From contig NZ_JQKP01000002.1 in the NCBI RefSeq assembly GCF_000746095.1, forward strand, positions 62,001 to 126,000: a stretch of 64,000 nt of DNA, written 5' to 3'. The DNA comes from Ferriphaselus sp. R-1. GTDB lineage: Bacteria > Pseudomonadota > Gammaproteobacteria > Burkholderiales > Gallionellaceae. The notes under the pieces are model-generated. The model was not told where the DNA came from, searched no databases, and was given only the letters and a program-made list of their open reading frames with translations. The position numbers were made by a program, and so were the translations under genes. Every line of letters begins with the position of its first letter. Positions within the stretch are counted from its first letter, which is position 1. Of this stretch, positions 40,628-49,068 are shown one piece after another.

Positions 40628-40911
40628 GCTATTCCTTAATCAAATTCAGCCTACACAAATCGGCGACACACTATCGCCATGTTCTACAGTCAAGCGAAAG
40701 GGCGGGAATGGTACCTTGTCTCCCCGTGGAGGGCAACACGGACGCGGCGTAAATCCGCACTGACAGCAGGGAGGTCAGCCGGCCACACGCTGTGTATCTC
40801 TCGACCTCATCCCCAATTTCAAGCAGAATCGCTCAAGCAGCGATCGCGGGCCGATCCGGCTCCGCACTACCGGACTTGCCGCCAGGCTGGATGATGACCG
40901 AAGAAGATGCC
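40628..40911. other. intergenic region between divergent gltB and DUF748 gene
   Basis: About 280 bases hold the promoters of two divergent genes. I found no strong -35/-10 pair, operator repeat, riboswitch or terminator. Short open frames here have no ribosome site or recognisable sequence. If the DUF748 gene starts at 40891 or 40894 rather than 40912, the region is slightly shorter. Confidence 0.5.
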
Positions 40912-43900
40912 ATGACACAGACTAACACCTCCGTAAACAATCCCGCCCTCAAGCTGTGGCGCGATGCGCGCGCGCGCCGCATCGCCAAACGCACGTCCAT
41001 CGCGTTCGCCGGATTCATGCTGTTGTTCGGTCTGGTCGGCTACTTCTGGCTTCCCGGCTATGCCAAGTCGCAACTGGAAACGGCCTTGAGTACCGAGTTC
41101 AAACGTCCGGTGACGGTCGAGCGCATCGTGGTTTCGCCGTATGCGCTGGCGGTGACGGTGGAAGGTTTCAAGGTGGGCGATGTGGCATCGGTTGGGCGTT
41201 TGCGGGTGAACTTGTCCTCGGCTTCGCTGTTCCGGCTGATGCCCATCGTGTCGGAAGTCACCATCGACCAGCCCAGGCTGCATCTGGTGCGCGAGTCGGA
41301 AACGCGCTTGAACATCTCCGACCTGCTGGATCAGTGGGCGGCAAAACCTGCAAGTAACGGGCCGCCCCAGCAGTTCTCGGTGAGCAACATCACCCTGAAC
41401 GACGGTCAGGTGGAGTGGGTCGACCAGGTGGTCGGGGAGACACAGACGGTCAGCCAGATCCATCTCGGCGTGCCCTTCCTCGCCAACACCCCGTCGCAGG
41501 AGGAAGTTTATGTCCAGCCTGCGTTCAGCGCCCACCTCAATGGCGCCGACTTCAATCTCTCCGGCAAGGTGCGCCCGTTCGCCGCTGGCCAGGATGCGAT
41601 GCTGGCGGTGGAACTGGACGATTTCGACCTGACCCGCATCAGCGGCTACCTCCAGTCGCCGCTCGCACTGGAGTCGGCGCTGCTGAGCACCAAGCTGCAA
41701 GTGCAGTTCCAGCGCCGCAACGGCGGAGCGGATTCGCTGAATGTGACGGGCGATCTGGCGGTGAAGAAGCTCAAAGGCACGCTGACTGCACAGAAGCTCG
41801 GGATAGACGTGCCGCTGCTCAGTCTGGGCGGCATCCGTGCCGATGTGTTCGGCCAGAAAGTGGCGGTGCAGCGCATCGCGCTCCAGTCGCAGGCCGACGC
41901 GATGCCTTCCTTCCAGCGCGCCGACTCTCGTTTCCTGCGCTGGCAGGAACTCAGTCTGGATGCGCTGGCGGTGGATATGAAGGCGCACATGGCGCAGGTC
42001 GGCGGGGTGAAGCTGGCCACGCCGGAACTGGATCTGGCGCGCACCCCGGCGGGTAAGCTGGACATCGTCGAAACCTTCGCCACGCCCGCGCCCACACCGC
42101 CCGCCAAACCGGCCAAGGTGGAAAAGACCGAGGCGCTCGCGCCTGCCTGGAACTGGTCGCTGGACAAGTTTGTGCTGGAGTCCGGCAAGCTGCAGTTCGT
42201 CGATCAAGGCCGCAAGGATGCGCATGCGCTGACGCTGGCTGACGTGCAGATCGAGACCGGCAAGCTGACTAGCCTCACGCCACCGCCCATCCCCGTGAAG
42301 CTGAAGGCCACGGTGAACGAACAGGGATCGCTGGCCGCCGAAGGCAGCGTCACGCTGGCGGGGCAGGCCGATCTCAAGCTGGATGCTCAGCACTTCGATC
42401 TGGTCGCCCTGCAAGGCTGGGCCACGGAAGGCTTGAACGCAGTGCTGACGCGCGGCGATGCCAGCTTCACCGGCGACATCCACGCCGCCAACGGCCAGGT
42501 CAAACTGGATGGCGACGTGGCGCTGAACGATTTCAATGTGCTGGATCGGGTCAATGCCGAGGACATGTTGCGCTGGAAACTGTTACGGGTGGACAAGCTG
42601 GCGCTCAACACCCAGCCCTTCGCGGTCAACATCGGCGAGGTTTCCCTGCGCGACTTTTACGCGCAACTGCTGGTGAACTCCAAAGGCCAACTTAACCTGA
42701 AAGGCATCGTCAACAAACCGGCTGAACCGACTCCGGCACCTGCGTCCAGCATAGCGGCGGCACCGCCCGCCCCGGTTGCGACCGCGCCAGTGAAGCCCGC
42801 GCCCGCCTTGCCGGTGCGCATCGGCAAGATCACCCTGGCCAACGGTGAGGTGGATTTCAACGACGAATTCATCAAGCCGAATTATGCAGTGCGGCTGTCC
42901 AGCCTCAAGGGCAACATCGGCACACTGGCGGCAGGCAAGCAGAGCAGCGTGGAAATCTCTGGCAAGGTGGACAAGAGCGCGCCGCTGCACATCGCGGGCT
43001 GGGTCGATCCTTTTGCCTCGCTGCTTTCGCTCAATCTGCAAGCCAGCGCGCGCGGCCTTGATCTGCCTACTTTGTCCGGCTATTCTGGCCACTACCTCGG
43101 CTACCCCATCGAAAAGGGCAAGCTGTCGGTGGACGTGAGTTACCTGATCGACAAGGGCGAGCTGAAGGCGCAGAACAAGATTTTCCTAGACCAGTTGACG
43201 CTGGGCGAGAAGCTGGACAACCCCAGCGTGCTCGACATCCCGATCCGGTTGGCGATCGCCTTGCTGAAGAACTCGCGCGGCGAGATCGACCTCGACCTGC
43301 CGCTGTCCGGCTCGCTCAACGATCCGCAATTCAGCATCGGCGGCATCGTGGTCAAGGTGCTGGTCAATCTGGTGGTAAAGGCGGTCACGGCGCCGTTCGC
43401 CTTGCTGGGTTCCCTGTTCGGTGGCGGAGAAGACCTCTCCAATCTGGCCTTCATCGCCGGTTCCAGCCGACTCACGCCGGACATGGAGGGCAAGCTGCAG
43501 TCGCTGGGCAAGGCCATGGCCGACCGTCCCGGCCTGAAGATGGAGATTACCGGCTTTGCTGACGTGGCGGCTGACCGCGCCGGGCTGAAACACGAACTGA
43601 TGCTGCGTAAACTCAAGGCGCGCAAGCTGGCCGACAGCGCCCGGCGCGGCAAATCCAGCGTGTCTGTGGACGAGGTGGTGATCACGCCCGAGGAATACCC
43701 GGACTTGCTGGAAAAGGTCTATGGCGACGCAGACATCAAGGGAAAACCGCGCAACGCCATCGGCATGCAGAAGAGCATCCCCGTGGCCGAGATGGAAGCC
43801 CTGTTGCTGGCGAACATCGCCGTGACCGATGCCGACCTGACCGAGCTGGCCGATGCGCGTGGCCGCGCCGTGCAGGACTGGCTCACCTCGACCGGCAGCG

Positions 43901-43992
43901 TGGCGGTCGAGCGCGTGTTCCTGCTCAGCAGTCACGTCGGCCCGGCGGAAAAAGACCTGCCGCCCAGCCGCGTCGCTTTCTCCATCCGTTAA
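40912..43992 (+). CDS. DUF748 / AsmA-like envelope protein
   Basis: This 1026-residue protein has one N-terminal membrane anchor (TSIAFAGFMLLFGLVGYFW), then long repetitive beta-rich periplasmic sequence typical of AsmA-like lipid-transfer proteins, with FKRPVTVERIVVSPYALAVT near the start. A Pro/Ala-rich linker sits near residue 610. The C-terminal part has the ITGFADVAADRAGL segment that recalls OmpA-like peptidoglycan binding. Role in moving phospholipid or other lipids to the outer membrane is inferred from the family. ATG 40912 is chosen; in-frame ATGs at 40891 and 40894 are possible. Confidence 0.8.
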   Translation: MTQTNTSVNNPALKLWRDARARRIAKRTSIAFAGFMLLFGLVGYFWLPGYAKSQLETALSTEFKRPVTVERIVVSPYALAVTVEGFKVGDVASVGRLRVNLSSASLFRLMPIVSEVTIDQPRLHLVRESETRLNISDLLDQWAAKPASNGPPQQFSVSNITLNDGQVEWVDQVVGETQTVSQIHLGVPFLANTPSQEEVYVQPAFSAHLNGADFNLSGKVRPFAAGQDAMLAVELDDFDLTRISGYLQSPLALESALLSTKLQVQFQRRNGGADSLNVTGDLAVKKLKGTLTAQKLGIDVPLLSLGGIRADVFGQKVAVQRIALQSQADAMPSFQRADSRFLRWQELSLDALAVDMKAHMAQVGGVKLATPELDLARTPAGKLDIVETFATPAPTPPAKPAKVEKTEALAPAWNWSLDKFVLESGKLQFVDQGRKDAHALTLADVQIETGKLTSLTPPPIPVKLKATVNEQGSLAAEGSVTLAGQADLKLDAQHFDLVALQGWATEGLNAVLTRGDASFTGDIHAANGQVKLDGDVALNDFNVLDRVNAEDMLRWKLLRVDKLALNTQPFAVNIGEVSLRDFYAQLLVNSKGQLNLKGIVNKPAEPTPAPASSIAAAPPAPVATAPVKPAPALPVRIGKITLANGEVDFNDEFIKPNYAVRLSSLKGNIGTLAAGKQSSVEISGKVDKSAPLHIAGWVDPFASLLSLNLQASARGLDLPTLSGYSGHYLGYPIEKGKLSVDVSYLIDKGELKAQNKIFLDQLTLGEKLDNPSVLDIPIRLAIALLKNSRGEIDLDLPLSGSLNDPQFSIGGIVVKVLVNLVVKAVTAPFALLGSLFGGGEDLSNLAFIAGSSRLTPDMEGKLQSLGKAMADRPGLKMEITGFADVAADRAGLKHELMLRKLKARKLADSARRGKSSVSVDEVVITPEEYPDLLEKVYGDADIKGKPRNAIGMQKSIPVAEMEALLLANIAVTDADLTELADARGRAVQDWLTSTGSVAVERVFLLSSHVGPAEKDLPPSRVAFSIR

Positions 43993-44005
43993 CTGTAAGG
44001 GCATC

Positions 44006-44572
44006 ATGGAAGCATTTCTCGTTTCAACCGGCATCGTGGCCATCGCCGAGATCGGCGACAAGACCCAATTGCTGTCGCTGCTGCTGGCGGCGCGTTTCAA
44101 GAAACCCTGGCCGGTCATCGCCGCGATCTTCGTGGCCACCGTGCTCAACCACGGTCTGGCCGGAGCGCTGGGTGCCTGGCTGGCACAGTTGATGGGCGAG
44201 CAGGTGCTGCGCTGGGTGCTGGGCCTGTCGTTTCTGGCCATGGCTGCGTGGATCATGGTGCCAGACAAGCTGGATGATGACGAACCGACCTTTCGCAAGC
44301 TGGGCGTGTTCGGCACCACGCTGATCCTGTTCTTCCTGGCCGAGATCGGCGACAAGACACAGATCGCCACCATCGCGCTGGCCGCCAAGTTCGATTCGCT
44401 CACCGCCGTGGTGATGGGCACCACGGTAGGCATGATGCTGGCGAATGCGCCCGTCGTGCTGCTGGGCGAGCGCCTCGCCCGCAAACTGCCGGGCAAGCAG
44501 ATCCACGCCATCGCCGCCGCCATTTTCGTCGTGCTCGGTCTGGCCGTGCTGTTCGGCTGGGGCGGGAACTGA
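44006..44572 (+). CDS. UPF0016/GDT1-family cation transporter (Mn2+/Ca2+ type)
   Basis: This 188-residue six-helix membrane protein has the two signature motifs of the family, AEIGDKTQLLSLLLA at the start and AEIGDKTQIATIALA in the second half, on inverted halves. Members (GDT1, TMEM165, bacterial MneA) export or move Mn2+ or Ca2+. The start has TAAGG 6 nt before it. It lies 13 nt after the DUF748 gene. No yybP-ykoY riboswitch can sit in front of it because the DUF748 gene reaches almost to the start. Confidence 0.93.
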   Translation: MEAFLVSTGIVAIAEIGDKTQLLSLLLAARFKKPWPVIAAIFVATVLNHGLAGALGAWLAQLMGEQVLRWVLGLSFLAMAAWIMVPDKLDDDEPTFRKLGVFGTTLILFFLAEIGDKTQIATIALAAKFDSLTAVVMGTTVGMMLANAPVVLLGERLARKLPGKQIHAIAAAIFVVLGLAVLFGWGGN

Positions 44573-44606
44573 GGCATAATCCCTCGCACTTATTTAGGAG
44601 CTTTCC

Positions 44607-45287
44607 ATGCGTATTCTGTTGCTATGTGTCCTGTTGTTGACCAGCCCGTTCAGTCAGGCACTCGGCCTGGCCGATCTTTCCAATAAAGACGCGGTCTCCG
44701 GGCTGAAGCAGGCGCTCACCCAGGGCGCGGGCAACGCGGTCGCCACGCTGGGCAAGGCGGATGGTTTTCTGGGCAACCCCAAGGTCAAGATTCCCTTGCC
44801 GGATTCGCTGCAACAGGTGGATAAGCTGTTGCGCACCTTTGGTGGCGGCAAGTATGCCGATGAGCTGGTGCTGACCATGAACCGTGCCGCCGAGGCGGCG
44901 GTGCCGGAAGCCAAGGCGCTGCTGATCCAGTCGGTGAAAGACATGAGCGTACAGGATGCCAAGGGTATTTTGACCGGCGGCGATACGGCGGCAACTGAGT
45001 ATTTCCGTGGCAAGACGCGCACACCGCTGGCAGCCAAGTTCCTGCCCATCGTGCAAAAGGCCACTGAAAAAGTGGGGCTGGCGCAAAAATATGACCAGTT
45101 TGCGGGCAAAGCAGCGGGCTACGGCTTGCTGGACGAAAATCAGGCCAACATCGAGAAATACGTCACCCAGAAAGCGCTGGACGGGCTGTACCTGATGATC
45201 GCCGAAGAAGAGAAAGCCATCCGCAAAGACCCGGTGGGACAGGCGAGCAATCTGCTGTCCAAGGTGTTCGGTGCCATTGGGAAATGA
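44607..45287 (+). CDS. DUF4197 secreted/periplasmic protein
   Basis: This 226-residue protein starts with a signal peptide (MRILLLCVLLLTSPFSQALG). The mature part is helical, with LPDSLQQVDKLLRTFGGGKYADELVLTMNRAAE and FRGKTRTPLAAKFLPIV, matching DUF4197. Function unknown. TTAGGAG precedes the ATG, and CATAAT at 44575-44580 is a possible -10 box. It lies 12 nt before the adaptor gene of the export cluster, so it may belong to that transcript. Confidence 0.85.
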   Translation: MRILLLCVLLLTSPFSQALGLADLSNKDAVSGLKQALTQGAGNAVATLGKADGFLGNPKVKIPLPDSLQQVDKLLRTFGGGKYADELVLTMNRAAEAAVPEAKALLIQSVKDMSVQDAKGILTGGDTAATEYFRGKTRTPLAAKFLPIVQKATEKVGLAQKYDQFAGKAAGYGLLDENQANIEKYVTQKALDGLYLMIAEEEKAIRKDPVGQASNLLSKVFGAIGK

Positions 45288-45299
45288 ACGGGAGATAGC

Positions 45300-46469
45300 G
45301 TGAAACTGTCGAGCGTGTTGGCTGGACGCAGGAAATATCTGGTACTGGCCGTGCTGGTGGGCGCGGTCGGCTTGGGCTGGCTCGCCACCCGCCCGGCACC
45401 GCTGAAGGTGGTCGTGACCACGGTCGAACGCGGCGCGGTCGAAGCCACGGTCAGCAACACTCGCGCGGGCACAGTGAAAGCCTGCCGCCGCGCCAAACTG
45501 GCACCGCCTGCCGGTGGACAGATCGCCGCGATGAAGGTCAAGAAGGGCCAGCGCGTGAAGGCGGGCGAGGTGCTGCTGGAGTTGTGGAACTCCGACCTGC
45601 AAGCCCAGCGCGGACTGGCAGCCCAACAATTGCTCGCGGCTCAGACTCAGGCGAACGATGCCTGCGCCCTGTCCGACACGGCCCGTCGTGATGTCCAGCG
45701 GGCGCGTGACCTGGCCAAACAAGGGTTCTACTCACCGCAGTCGCTGGACAAGGCCGAGGCTGAAGCGCGCTCCCGTGCGGCGACGTGCGATGTCGCCCGG
45801 AACGGCCTGAAGCAGGCGCAGTCGCGCATCGCCCTGGCCGATGCGACGCTGGAGCGCATGGTGCTGCGCGCGCCCTTCGACGGCATCGTCGCCGACCTCA
45901 GCGGTGAGTTGGGCGAATACGCCACACCGTCGCCGCCCGGCATTCCCACGTTGCCCGCCGTCGATCTGATCGACGACAGTTGCCTCTATGTCAGTGCGCC
46001 CATCGACGAGGTGGACGCGGGCCATCTCCAAGTCGGCCAGAGCGGGCGCATCACGCTGGATGCGCTCAAGGGCAGATCGTTCGAGGGCCGCGTGCGCCGC
46101 ATCGCGCCCTATGTGACCGAGATCGAGAAGCAGGCGCGCACGGTGGAGGTCGAGGTCGAATTCGTCCCGCCGCCCACCGGCGAGAGTCTGCTGGTCGGTT
46201 ACAGCGCCGATGTGGAGATCGTGCACCAGAGCCGTCCCGGCGTGCTGCGCATCCCGACCCAAGCCTTGCAGGAAGGCAAGCGCGTGTTGCTGCTGCGCCC
46301 CGACGGCGTGCTGGAAGACCGCGCGGTGACGGTCGGGCTGGGCAACTGGAGCCACACCGAGATCAGCGCCGGATTGCAGCCGGGCGACCGCATCGTCACT
46401 TCGTTCGACCGCGAGGGCGTGAAAGCAGGCGTGCGCGCCCAGGCGGAAAGCGCGCCAGTCTCCAAATGA
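45300..46469 (+). CDS. Periplasmic adaptor (membrane fusion) protein, MacA/HlyD-like
   Basis: This 389-residue protein has an N-terminal anchor (YLVLAVLVGAVGLGWLAT), a lipoyl-like half at GGQIAAMKVKKGQRVKAGEVLLEL, a long coiled-coil hairpin near residues 100-170 and its second lipoyl half at RAPFDGIVADLSGELGE. A beta-barrel follows. Adaptors of this kind join an inner-membrane ABC exporter to an outer-membrane channel. The start is GTG 45300 with GGGAG upstream. It overlaps the ATPase gene by 4 nt. Two Cys residues in the hairpin are unusual and may form a disulfide. Confidence 0.87.
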   Translation: MKLSSVLAGRRKYLVLAVLVGAVGLGWLATRPAPLKVVVTTVERGAVEATVSNTRAGTVKACRRAKLAPPAGGQIAAMKVKKGQRVKAGEVLLELWNSDLQAQRGLAAQQLLAAQTQANDACALSDTARRDVQRARDLAKQGFYSPQSLDKAEAEARSRAATCDVARNGLKQAQSRIALADATLERMVLRAPFDGIVADLSGELGEYATPSPPGIPTLPAVDLIDDSCLYVSAPIDEVDAGHLQVGQSGRITLDALKGRSFEGRVRRIAPYVTEIEKQARTVEVEVEFVPPPTGESLLVGYSADVEIVHQSRPGVLRIPTQALQEGKRVLLLRPDGVLEDRAVTVGLGNWSHTEISAGLQPGDRIVTSFDREGVKAGVRAQAESAPVSK

Positions 46470-47149
46470 TCCGGCTGGAGCATGTCTGCCGTAGTTTCAA
46501 CGTCGGCGACCAGCAAGTCGCCGCGCTGCGCGACCTGAACATCGACATCGGCGCGGGCGAATATGTCTCCATCATGGGGCCGTCCGGTTCCGGCAAATCC
46601 ACCCTGCTCAACATGATCGGCCTGCTCGATCGCCCGACCTCCGGCACTTACCGGCTGGACGGGGTGGACGTGACGGCGCTGGACGAGGTGCAGCAGGCGC
46701 AGGTGCGCCGCGACAAGATCGGCTTCGTGTTCCAGTTTTTCCACCTGGTGCCGCGCCTGTCCGCCGCGATGAACATCGAGTTGCCGCTGATCCTGGCGGG
46801 CGTGCCGCCGGAAGAGCGCAAGCCGCGCGTGGCGGAGTTGCTGGCCAGCTACGGCCTGAGCAACCGCGCCGACCACAGGCCAGAACAGCTTTCCGGCGGC
46901 CAGCGCCAGCGCGTCGCCATCGCCCGCGCCACCATCATGCGCCCGGCGGTGTTGCTGGCGGACGAGCCCACCGGCAATCTCGACCGCGCCACGGGTCGCG
47001 AGGTGATGACGCTGCTGGAGGGGCTGGTCGAGCGCGGCGTGACCCTGATCCTGGTGACACACGACCACGAGATCGGCGATCGCGCCGGTCGCAGCCTGGT
47101 GATGGTGGACGGGCAACTGGAGTCCGACTCGAAGCGCGTCGCGCCATGA
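46466..47149 (+). CDS. ABC transporter ATPase, MacB/LolD-like
   Basis: This 227-residue ATPase has Walker [20 protein letters not shown], a Q-loop in [14 protein letters not shown], the signature [14 protein letters not shown], Walker [13 protein letters not shown] and the H-loop LVTHDHE. It belongs to the MacB/LolD group that works by mechanotransmission. It overlaps the adaptor gene and the first permease gene by 4 nt each, so all three are tightly coupled. The substrate cannot be told from this subunit. Confidence 0.94.
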   Translation: MIRLEHVCRSFNVGDQQVAALRDLNIDIGAGEYVSIMGPSGSGKSTLLNMIGLLDRPTSGTYRLDGVDVTALDEVQQAQVRRDKIGFVFQFFHLVPRLSAAMNIELPLILAGVPPEERKPRVAELLASYGLSNRADHRPEQLSGGQRQRVAIARATIMRPAVLLADEPTGNLDRATGREVMTLLEGLVERGVTLILVTHDHEIGDRAGRSLVMVDGQLESDSKRVAP

Positions 47150-48351
47150 ACCTCGCCGACACGCTCCAGTTCGCTTCCGGCAGCCTGCGCGGTGCGCGCA
47201 CCCGCACCTTGCTGATGATGTTGGCGATGGCTATCGGCGTGGCGGCTGTCGTCATCCTCACCGCGCTGGGCGAAGGCGCACGGCGCTACGTTATCGGCCA
47301 GTTCTCCTCGCTGGGCAGCAATCTGGTGATCGTATTTCCCGGTCGCACCGAGACGGCAGGCGTGTCGCCCGGCATGTTGCTCGGGCAGATACCGCGCGAA
47401 CTTATCCTCGAAGACGCTCAAGCCTTGGCGCGCAGCACCGCCATCCGCCGCTACGCCCCGCTGAGCATAGGCGCGGCGCAGGCTTCCAACGGCGCGCTCA
47501 ACCGCGAAGTCGTGGTGCTGGGCTCGACCGCTTCCCTGCTGGCAATCCGTCACATGAGCATGGGTGAGGGCAGTTTCCTGCCCGAGGGCGATGCCCGTAT
47601 CGCCACGCCGGTATGCGTGCTGGGCAGCAAGATCAGCCGCGAACTGTTCGGCGCGCAGCGCGTGGTCGGAAGCTGGCTGCGGCTGGGTGACCGGCGCTGC
47701 CGCGTGGTCGGCATCCTGGCGGGACAGGGCATGTCCATGGGTTTCAACACCGACGAAGTCGTCATCGTGCCCATCGCCTCCGCCCACCAGATGTTCAACA
47801 CCCGCTCGCTGCTGCGCATTTTGATCGAGGCCAACAGCCGCGAGCAGATCATCCCGGCGCGCGACGAGGCCGAGCGCATCCTGACCGAACGCCACGGCGA
47901 ACGCGATGTGACCGTGGTCACGCAGGATGCCGTGCTCGCCACCTTCGACCGCATCCTCAGCGCATTGACGCTGGCCGTCGGCGGCATCGCCAGCATCAGC
48001 CTGGCCGTGGCCGGCATCCTCATCATGAACGTGATGCTGATCGCCGTGTCCCAGCGCACGCAGGAGATCGGCCTGCTCAAGGCGCTGGGCGCACCACCCG
48101 CGCAGATACGCCGCTTGTTCTTCGTCGAGGCCGCCATGCTGTCGCTGTTGGCCAGTGTCGCCGGATGGCTGCTGGGCGAGCTGGGCAGCTCCATCATTGG
48201 CCACCTTTACCCGACTTTGCCGGTCGGTGCGCCCTGGTGGGCGGTGTTGGCGGCTCTCGGTACGGCCCTCGGCACCGGCATCCTGTTCAGCGTCATGCCC
48301 GCCCGCCGTGCCGCCCAGCTTGATCCGGTGTTGGCACTGGCGAGGCGATGA
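47146..48351 (+). CDS. ABC transporter permease, FtsX/MacB type (first of two)
   Basis: This 401-residue protein has the MacB layout: an N-terminal helix ([20 protein letters not shown]), a MacB_PCD periplasmic domain of about 200 residues, and three C-terminal helices. The FtsX signature is [23 protein letters not shown], and the end has [15 protein letters not shown]. It overlaps the ATPase gene by 4 nt. A second, similar permease follows at 49069, but a two-gene module with its own promoter lies between them. Confidence 0.93.
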   Translation: MNLADTLQFASGSLRGARTRTLLMMLAMAIGVAAVVILTALGEGARRYVIGQFSSLGSNLVIVFPGRTETAGVSPGMLLGQIPRELILEDAQALARSTAIRRYAPLSIGAAQASNGALNREVVVLGSTASLLAIRHMSMGEGSFLPEGDARIATPVCVLGSKISRELFGAQRVVGSWLRLGDRRCRVVGILAGQGMSMGFNTDEVVIVPIASAHQMFNTRSLLRILIEANSREQIIPARDEAERILTERHGERDVTVVTQDAVLATFDRILSALTLAVGGIASISLAVAGILIMNVMLIAVSQRTQEIGLLKALGAPPAQIRRLFFVEAAMLSLLASVAGWLLGELGSSIIGHLYPTLPVGAPWWAVLAALGTALGTGILFSVMPARRAAQLDPVLALARR

Positions 48352-48352
48352 C

Positions 48353-48390
48353 TATGGTTCTTGACACCATAAATCTAGAGCACCCATAAT
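48353..48390 (+). promoter_or_regulatory. promoter with inverted-repeat operator for the TA-like module
   Basis: A -35 box TTGACA (48361-48366) and a -10 box CATAAT (48385-48390) are 18 nt apart. A perfect inverted repeat TATGGT-N7-ACCATA (48353-48371) surrounds the -35 box. The next gene's ATG begins 7 nt after the -10 box, where transcription would be expected to start, so the mRNA may be leaderless. The HTH protein of the module is the likely binder of the repeat (inference). Confidence 0.7.
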
Positions 48391-48396
48391 CCCGCC

Positions 48397-48675
48397 ATGA
48401 ACGCCCAACTGCTCTACCGCGAGAAGCGCCGTTATGCCGGTGGCATCATCGAGTTGGTGGTTTGGAAAGTGCCTGAACCCGTGCCGCCTTCCGAGCATCC
48501 GTTCAAGTATCGGCTGGTGTTCGTGCGCGACGGCCAGCGCATCGTGGGTTACGACAACGAGCGCGGCAAGGGCGACCACAAGCATCTAGGCGAGATCGAA
48601 ACGCCTTATTTGTTCCGCGACGAAACTCAGTTGTTGCAAGATTTCTGGCAAGACGTGATGGAGGCGACAAAATGA
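48397..48675 (+). CDS. DUF6516-like small protein, putative toxin
   Basis: This 92-residue protein begins MNAQLLYREKRRYAGGIIEL and has VPEPVPPSEHPFKYRLVFVR and later DNERGKGDHKHLG, which I recognise as the DUF6516 pattern (a family found next to HTH antitoxin-like proteins). Its biochemical activity is not known; the toxin label is inferred from the pairing. There is no ribosome site, in keeping with a leaderless start. It overlaps the HTH gene by 4 nt. Confidence 0.72.
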   Translation: MNAQLLYREKRRYAGGIIELVVWKVPEPVPPSEHPFKYRLVFVRDGQRIVGYDNERGKGDHKHLGEIETPYLFRDETQLLQDFWQDVMEATK

Positions 48676-49049
48676 GCAAAAACATATTGCACCTGACCGT
48701 AGGCGAGCCTGTTTCCGCCAGTCTGGACCGTGCGCGCGATGCCATGCTCTCCGTGCGCGAGAACTCGCCGGTCCAGCCCTATTTTGGTGTCAGCTTCGAC
48801 GACGTGGGCGAGTTGTTCTCCGTATTCACGCCCAAGCGTTGGGAATTGATCGGCGCGTTGCGTACCCACGGCGCGATGAGTGTCGCCGAACTCGCCCGCA
48901 CCCTCAAGCGCGACTACAAGAACGTCCACAACGACTGCGAGCGACTGATCGAGTGGATGGCCGTCGAGAAGACTGGCGACGGACTGGTTTTCGCACCTTA
49001 TGACGAGATCCGGGTGGACATGAAACTGCCGGAAAGGCAGGCGGCTTAA
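48672..49049 (+). CDS. HTH-type DNA-binding protein, putative antitoxin
   Basis: This 125-residue protein has a winged helix-turn-helix in the second half: FTPKRWELIGALRTHGAMSVAELARTLKRDYKNVHNDCERLIEWMAVEK (positions about 50-100), resembling the HVO_A0114-like putative DNA-binding family. It overlaps the DUF6516-like gene by 4 nt (ATGA). As second gene in the pair it probably represses the promoter at 48353-48390 and neutralises its partner, as in other toxin-antitoxin pairs. This is inference from context. Confidence 0.72.
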   Translation: MSKNILHLTVGEPVSASLDRARDAMLSVRENSPVQPYFGVSFDDVGELFSVFTPKRWELIGALRTHGAMSVAELARTLKRDYKNVHNDCERLIEWMAVEKTGDGLVFAPYDEIRVDMKLPERQAA

Positions 49050-49068
49050 ACGCTCGCCGGACTCGCCC

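Noticed and set aside
40679-40894. 71-codon open frame between gltB and the DUF748 gene
   Set aside because: No ribosome site, no family resemblance, and it ends at the presumed start region of the DUF748 gene.
40628-40911. Riboswitch upstream of the DUF748 gene or gltB
   Set aside because: The GC-rich leader was checked for cobalamin-type conserved boxes and other familiar riboswitch cores; none fits convincingly.
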